Part shown: piece by piece, positions 13,333 to 16,159 of the stretch
Position numbering within the stretch: position 1 is the stretch's first letter
Layout: every line of letters starts with the position of its first letter
From: an uncultured Candidatus Saccharibacteria bacterium
GTDB taxonomy: Bacteria > Patescibacteriota > Saccharimonadia > Saccharimonadales > Saccharimonadaceae
Direction: 5' to 3'
DNA: 16,159 bases
NCBI GenBank assembly: GCA_947427985.1
Contig: CANEKB010000016.1
Location: 1 to 16,159, forward strand
Position numbers and translations under genes: made by a program
The notes under the pieces: model-generated
What the model was told of the DNA's origin: nothing
Database searches by the model: none
The model's input: the letters and a program-made list of their open reading frames with translations, nothing else

Positions 13333-13361
13333 TTGTAATAGACGACATATTGTGCTAAAAT
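13333..13361 (+). promoter_or_regulatory. Promoter of the bL32-nusB-NUDIX-rnc operon
   Basis: TTGTAA, 17-bp spacer ending in TGTGC, TAAAAT (extended -10). The first gene starts about 27 bases after the predicted start site. Confidence 0.75.
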
Positions 13362-13394
13362 TAGATAAGAATTTTTATATAATTAAGGAGCATT

Positions 13395-13652
13395 ATGCCT
13401 GAACCTAAAAAACAGAGTAGCCCACGCAAGACTGGGCTCCGCCGCAGCCATTTGCGTCTGAAACTCGCTAGGGCTGTCAACCGTACTTCTCCAGTTAAAG
13501 CTTTCGAGACTACTAAGAAAACGCCGAATTTGAAAGTAAAAACCGTCAAGGCTAACGACGGCCGGACTGTCAAAGCTAAGAAAGCAGCGAAGAAAGTTGC
13601 GACGACTACGAAGAAAACAACTACCACAAAAATCACTAAAAAGTCTAAATAA
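13395..13652 (+). CDS. rpmF: Probable large-subunit ribosomal protein bL32 with a Lys/Thr-rich tail, 85 aa
   Basis: The first 37 residues (MPEPKKQSSPRKTGLRRSHL..) follow the bL32 pattern: PKK, a Ser/Arg-rich turn, then RRSHLRLKL, the conserved RR-(A/S)-H signature. bL32 sits near the peptidyl-transferase region of the 50S subunit. The usual zinc Cys pairs are absent, as in C-minus forms. After about residue 40 the sequence becomes a low-complexity Lys/Thr/Ala tail (KKAAKKVATTTKKTTTT), so it is longer than the usual 55-65 residues. AAGGAG lies just before the ATG. First gene of the operon, 12 bases before nusB; rpmF close to rnc is common in bacteria. A basic nucleoid-type protein is the alternative. 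Confidence 0.68.
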   Translation: MPEPKKQSSPRKTGLRRSHLRLKLARAVNRTSPVKAFETTKKTPNLKVKTVKANDGRTVKAKKAAKKVATTTKKTTTTKITKKSK

Positions 13653-13664
13653 AAGGGAAGGGAT

Positions 13665-14198
13665 ATGGCTAGTAACCGGCACTTAGGAAGAATTATTGTT
13701 TTGCAAAGCTTGTATGAATACGAGTTTCGCACTAAGGCTGGTGATGAGACGGCAGATATCGACTTGATTGTAGCGAAGGATATCGAGCCTTACGCTAAGG
13801 CGCTCGGTGATACGGAGTTCGTCTACGGTTTAGCGCGCGACGTTTCTGGTCGCTTTGCGGAATTGGACGAGATTTTACAACCAATGGCGCCAGAATGGCC
13901 GCTCGATACCATCGCTGCTGTTGATCGAAATATTTTGCGTATGGGTCTTCATGAATTGCAAGCTTCGGCAGAGACTGTTCCGCCGAAAGTTGCAATTAAT
14001 GAAGCCGTCGAACTAGCCAAAGCTTTTGGATCGGAAAACTCTTCGAAGTTTGTTAACGGCGTCCTCGGTACAGCCTATCGCCAGATTTATGGCGATCCGG
14101 CAAAACCGTCGTCGGCCGAACCTGGGGCGCTCCCTGAACCGCCAAAGACGAAGGAGCAAAATGTCCAAAAAGAAGCAAAAACGGAGGTTGAAGCCTAG
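13665..14198 (+). CDS. nusB: Transcription antitermination factor NusB
   Basis: NusB binds boxA RNA with NusE (S10) to support rRNA antitermination and 30S assembly, in the cytosol. The all-helical core covers about residues 1-143: the N-terminal MASNRHLGRIIVLQSLYEYEF matches R..A.Q.LY..., and the C-terminal VPPKVAINEAVELAKAFGSE.. leading to SSKFVNGVLG is the most conserved NusB signature. After residue 143 comes a Pro/Glu/Lys-rich tail of about 35 residues, the part that overlaps the next gene by 38 bases in another frame, suggesting translational coupling. AAGGG precedes the ATG. Second gene of the operon. Confidence 0.95.
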   Translation: MASNRHLGRIIVLQSLYEYEFRTKAGDETADIDLIVAKDIEPYAKALGDTEFVYGLARDVSGRFAELDEILQPMAPEWPLDTIAAVDRNILRMGLHELQASAETVPPKVAINEAVELAKAFGSENSSKFVNGVLGTAYRQIYGDPAKPSSAEPGALPEPPKTKEQNVQKEAKTEVEA

Positions 14199-14757
14199 AG
14201 CTGAACGCCCTCCGGTGCGTCAGACTGCGCCGCCTAAGGTCCCTGAGGCCTTACCGTTGAAGTCTGAGCGGGTCTCTGCGGCAACGCGTCTTTCGGCACG
14301 TATCTTTAAGAAACCTGCGATTCAAGAAGTCGTGCGCGAGCCGACTGCTGGTGGGATTGTTTTTCGACCGAGCAAAGATGGCAAAGATATCGAAATTCTC
14401 TTAATCCAGGACTCCAAGGGGCGCTGGACCATACCGAAGGGGCATATTGAACCGGGCGAAAACGCCAAACAAACTGCCATTCGAGAAATTGGCGAAGAAG
14501 CAGGTCTTTTTCATATCGAGGTGCTGATGTGGCTTGGGAAAATTCATTTTCAGTATCGTCGAGTAGATAAACTTGTCCTTATGACGACGCAGATTTATCT
14601 TGTGCGCGCAACCGACAATCGCGAGACCCCTACTAAAGAGCAGTGGATGAAGGGAATCAAATGGTTTCGCTTCAATGAAGCGCTGGACGCAATTGAATAT
14701 GAAGACATCGAAAAACTAATGTTAGTTGCCAAAAATAAGATCCGGCAGGGACTATAA
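14161..14757 (+). CDS. NUDIX hydrolase, 198 aa
   Basis: Hydrolyses a nucleoside diphosphate linked to another moiety; Mg-dependent and cytosolic. The full Nudix box is present at residues 94-116: G-HIEPG-E-NAKQTAI-REIGEEAGL, matching GX5EX7REUXEEXGU. Before it is the domain opening AGGIVFRPSKDG..IEILLIQD. The first 55 residues are very basic (KKKQKRRLKPR), unusual for the family and perhaps RNA- or ribosome-binding. AAGGAG precedes the ATG at 14161, inside the nusB tail; a longer frame from 14026 lacks a ribosome site. Substrate cannot be read from sequence; Ap4A/MutT-type activity is plausible. Third gene of the operon, 8 bases before rnc. Confidence 0.92.
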   Translation: MSKKKQKRRLKPRAERPPVRQTAPPKVPEALPLKSERVSAATRLSARIFKKPAIQEVVREPTAGGIVFRPSKDGKDIEILLIQDSKGRWTIPKGHIEPGENAKQTAIREIGEEAGLFHIEVLMWLGKIHFQYRRVDKLVLMTTQIYLVRATDNRETPTKEQWMKGIKWFRFNEALDAIEYEDIEKLMLVAKNKIRQGL

Positions 14758-14765
14758 GGAGAAAA

Positions 14766-15491
14766 ATGAACACTGAAGAGTATCAAAATTTTGCTCGTGA
14801 AAAGCTAGGTTTTGAATTTAAAGATATTGAGTTGTTGGTGACTGCCTTAACACACCGCAGTTATGTCAATGAACATAAAAAGAGCACCAAAGATCATAAT
14901 GAACGTCTTGAATTTCTCGGCGATGCCGTGCTAGAATTGGTCACTTCTGACTTTTTGTATCGTAATTACGACGAGCCAGAGGGGATCATGACAGCTTGGC
15001 GCTCGGCACTCGTTCGAACCGAGAGTATCGGCGAATCCGGTGAAGAACTTGGCTACGGACCTTTAGTGCGGCTTTCTAAGGGCGAGAAGCATGGTTCCTC
15101 GCGGGCACATGCCGTAATTCTAGCTGACTGTTTCGAGGCGGTAATCGGGGCGATCTATCTCGATCAGGGCTATGACGCGGCAAAAGACTTTATCTCGAAG
15201 CATATTTTAGTTAAGATTGACAAGATTCTGGAGGAAGGCAGTTGGCGTGACCCGAAGTCTTACTTGCAAGAGCTGGCGCAACACAACGACGGCGCCACGC
15301 CAGTTTATAAAGTATTGAACGAGGAAGGGCCAGATCACGATAAAACCTTTACGGTTGGTGTCTATGTTGGCAAGCAGATAAAAGGACAAGGCATCGGCCA
15401 TTCTAAGCAGGAGGCCGAAGGTCGCGCCGCGGCTGAAGCGGTCAAAGTTTATCTCAAGACAAATAAAACAGCCTCCGAGAAGAAGGCTTGA
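14766..15491 (+). CDS. rnc: Ribonuclease III
   Basis: Double-strand-specific endoribonuclease that processes rRNA precursors and structured mRNAs. The signature NERLEFLGDAVLEL (45-58) carries the metal-binding Glu and Asp; the second catalytic pair is in the ADCFEAVIGAIYLDQG segment (about 119-134). A dsRNA-binding domain runs from about 158 to 232 (DPKSYLQELAQ ... FTVGVYVG ... GHSKQEAEGRAAAEAV). Length 241 aa is normal. AAGGAG precedes the ATG. Last gene of the operon, ended by a strong terminator. Its place with nusB and bL32 fits a shared role in ribosome production. Confidence 0.97.
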   Translation: MNTEEYQNFAREKLGFEFKDIELLVTALTHRSYVNEHKKSTKDHNERLEFLGDAVLELVTSDFLYRNYDEPEGIMTAWRSALVRTESIGESGEELGYGPLVRLSKGEKHGSSRAHAVILADCFEAVIGAIYLDQGYDAAKDFISKHILVKIDKILEEGSWRDPKSYLQELAQHNDGATPVYKVLNEEGPDHDKTFTVGVYVGKQIKGQGIGHSKQEAEGRAAAEAVKVYLKTNKTASEKKA

Positions 15492-15513
15492 GTTAGCGGA
15501 TAGTCCAGTTATT

Positions 15514-15545
15514 AAAACTGCCGTTCCCGAAGGAGCGGCAGTTTT
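15514..15545. terminator. Bidirectional terminator after rnc
   Basis: AAAACTGCCG-TCC pairs with GGA-CGGCAGTTTT around loop CGAA. It ends rnc on the plus strand and the convergent small membrane protein on the minus strand. Confidence 0.92.
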
Positions 15546-15588
15546 GGGGGTGTAAAGCAGATAGAAAATGACTAAGCTCATGGTTGGC

Positions 15589-15912
15589 TCATCGCTGATC
15601 GTGGTTGATTTCCCAGCGATACCACCGGATCATCATGTGGATACCGAGTGAGCCGGTCAGGATCATACTGAGCGCGCCGAGACACAGGTAACACAGAGCG
15701 TCAGGGCTGTCGGGGCCGTTTATGGCTGCTAAGGCCAGCATCATAAAGCTCAAGACGAACGCCCAACAGGCGAGCAGCACCTCGCTGAAATTCCCATTGT
15801 CGCAACGCGCCCAGACCTGAAAACTACGGCAGCTTTGCCGCCAACTTTCACCAAAGGATGGCTTAGGCGGCCGCTCAGTGATAGGGCTTTTGCCGGAACT
15901 GGATTTCTCCAT
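15589..15912 (-). CDS. Small two-helix membrane protein, 107 aa, unknown
   Basis: Two hydrophobic segments at about residues 44-64 (SEVLLACWAFVLSFMMLALAA) and 72-95 (ALCYLCLGALSMILTGSLGI) predict a helical hairpin in the inner membrane, with a polar N-terminus of about 40 residues rich in Ser, Pro and Arg and a short charged tail (RWEINHDQR). No family was recognised. The ATG at 15912 has AAAGGAGG 7 bases before it; the longer frame to 15951 lies across that site. It is convergent with rnc and divergent from rpsP, with its own -10. Small hairpin proteins with this shape can be holin-like or regulators of membrane complexes, but nothing here decides. Confidence 0.75.
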   Translation of the reverse strand: MEKSSSGKSPITERPPKPSFGESWRQSCRSFQVWARCDNGNFSEVLLACWAFVLSFMMLALAAINGPDSPDALCYLCLGALSMILTGSLGIHMMIRWYRWEINHDQR

Positions 15913-15962
15913 TGCTTTCCCTCCTTTCTCAAGGTGCAAAATTATCCGCAAGGGATTCTACT

Positions 15963-15991
15963 ATTATAACATACCTGTGGCTTCTTGTATA
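15963..15991 (-). promoter_or_regulatory. Promoter of the 15589-15912 gene
   Basis: Minus strand TGT-TATAAT (extended -10) with TATACA 17 bp upstream as -35. Leader about 45 bases. Confidence 0.6.
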
Positions 15992-16038
15992 GCTATTAAA
16001 TCAGCCAATGCCGTAAAGTACCTATTGTCTGGCCACTC

Positions 16039-16067
16039 TTTACTTTTGAGAGGAAGTTTGCTATAAT
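16039..16067 (+). promoter_or_regulatory. Promoter of rpsP
   Basis: TTTACT, 17-bp spacer ending in TTGC, TATAAT (extended -10). The start codon follows 29 bases after the -10. Confidence 0.7.
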
Positions 16068-16095
16068 TAAGAAATATTACTAATAAGGAGTAAAA

Positions 16096-16159
16096 ATGCT
16101 AGCGATTCGCATGCAACGTAATGGCCGTGCGCACCTCCCGGTGTACCGGATAGTCGTCC
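16096..16159 (+). CDS. rpsP: Small-subunit ribosomal protein bS16, N-terminus only
   Basis: The first 21 residues, MLAIRMQRNGR then HLPVYRIVV, match the bS16 start (ML.IR..R.G....P.YR.VV). The gene runs off the right edge of the window. AAGGAG is 5 bases before the ATG. bS16 is a primary assembly protein of the 30S body; in many bacteria rpsP opens an operon with rimM and trmD, which would lie beyond the window. Confidence 0.9.
   Translation, partial: MLAIRMQRNGRAHLPVYRIVV

Noticed and set aside
1..16159. Diversity-generating retroelement or CRISPR system linked to the cassettes
   Set aside because: No reverse transcriptase, template/variable repeat pair, cas gene or regularly spaced direct repeat is present in the window.

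Overview
The window looks like Candidatus Saccharibacteria (TM7, Patescibacteria/CPR). The evidence is a sortase-anchored surface protein with a TM7-style N-terminus, compact housekeeping genes (leuS; bL32-nusB-NUDIX-rnc; rpsP) among unrecognised accessory genes, and C-terminal fragments bounded by FVRSG and SLRCLAIE that resemble the multicopy 'Fibrobacter succinogenes major paralogous domain' proteins of this phylum. Genes end at normal TGA/TAA/TAG stops, so code 11 fits. The phylum call is recognition from memory, not a database search.

Layout. (1) 1-4106, minus strand: five unrecognised genes. Four of them form a two-gene unit (small protein, then large protein) present twice in tandem; the upstream large gene carries a G9 tract in its first codons. 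(2) 4107-5411: two divergent TTGACA-type promoters with long leaders, then a coiled-coil protein of unknown function with a strong terminator. (3) 5412-8391: a headless C-terminal cassette (minus), then leuS, apparently leaderless, with a long palindrome inserted in frame in its CP1 editing domain. (4) 8392-9350: a convergent secreted-protein gene whose stop codon is followed by a C10 tract. (5) 9390-10130: two more headless cassettes in head-to-head inverted arrangement, then an unassigned fold with long inverted arms. (6) 10174-13304: a four-helix membrane protein and a 587-residue LPXTG adhesin-like protein, each with its own promoter, leader and terminator. (7) 13333-15545: bL32, nusB, a NUDIX hydrolase and rnc, a tight translation/RNA-processing operon. 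(8) 15589-16159: a small two-helix membrane protein (minus) and the start of rpsP.

How it fits together. The housekeeping genes serve tRNA charging, ribosome assembly, rRNA antitermination and rRNA processing. The accessory genes are mostly secreted, membrane or surface proteins, or unknown modules, each under its own promoter. Several features suggest surface or accessory variability: a G9 tract in coding sequence, silent-looking C-terminal cassettes with constant ends and different cores, and a palindromic insertion tolerated inside an essential gene. No reverse transcriptase, recombinase, transposase, CRISPR array, tRNA or rRNA was found.
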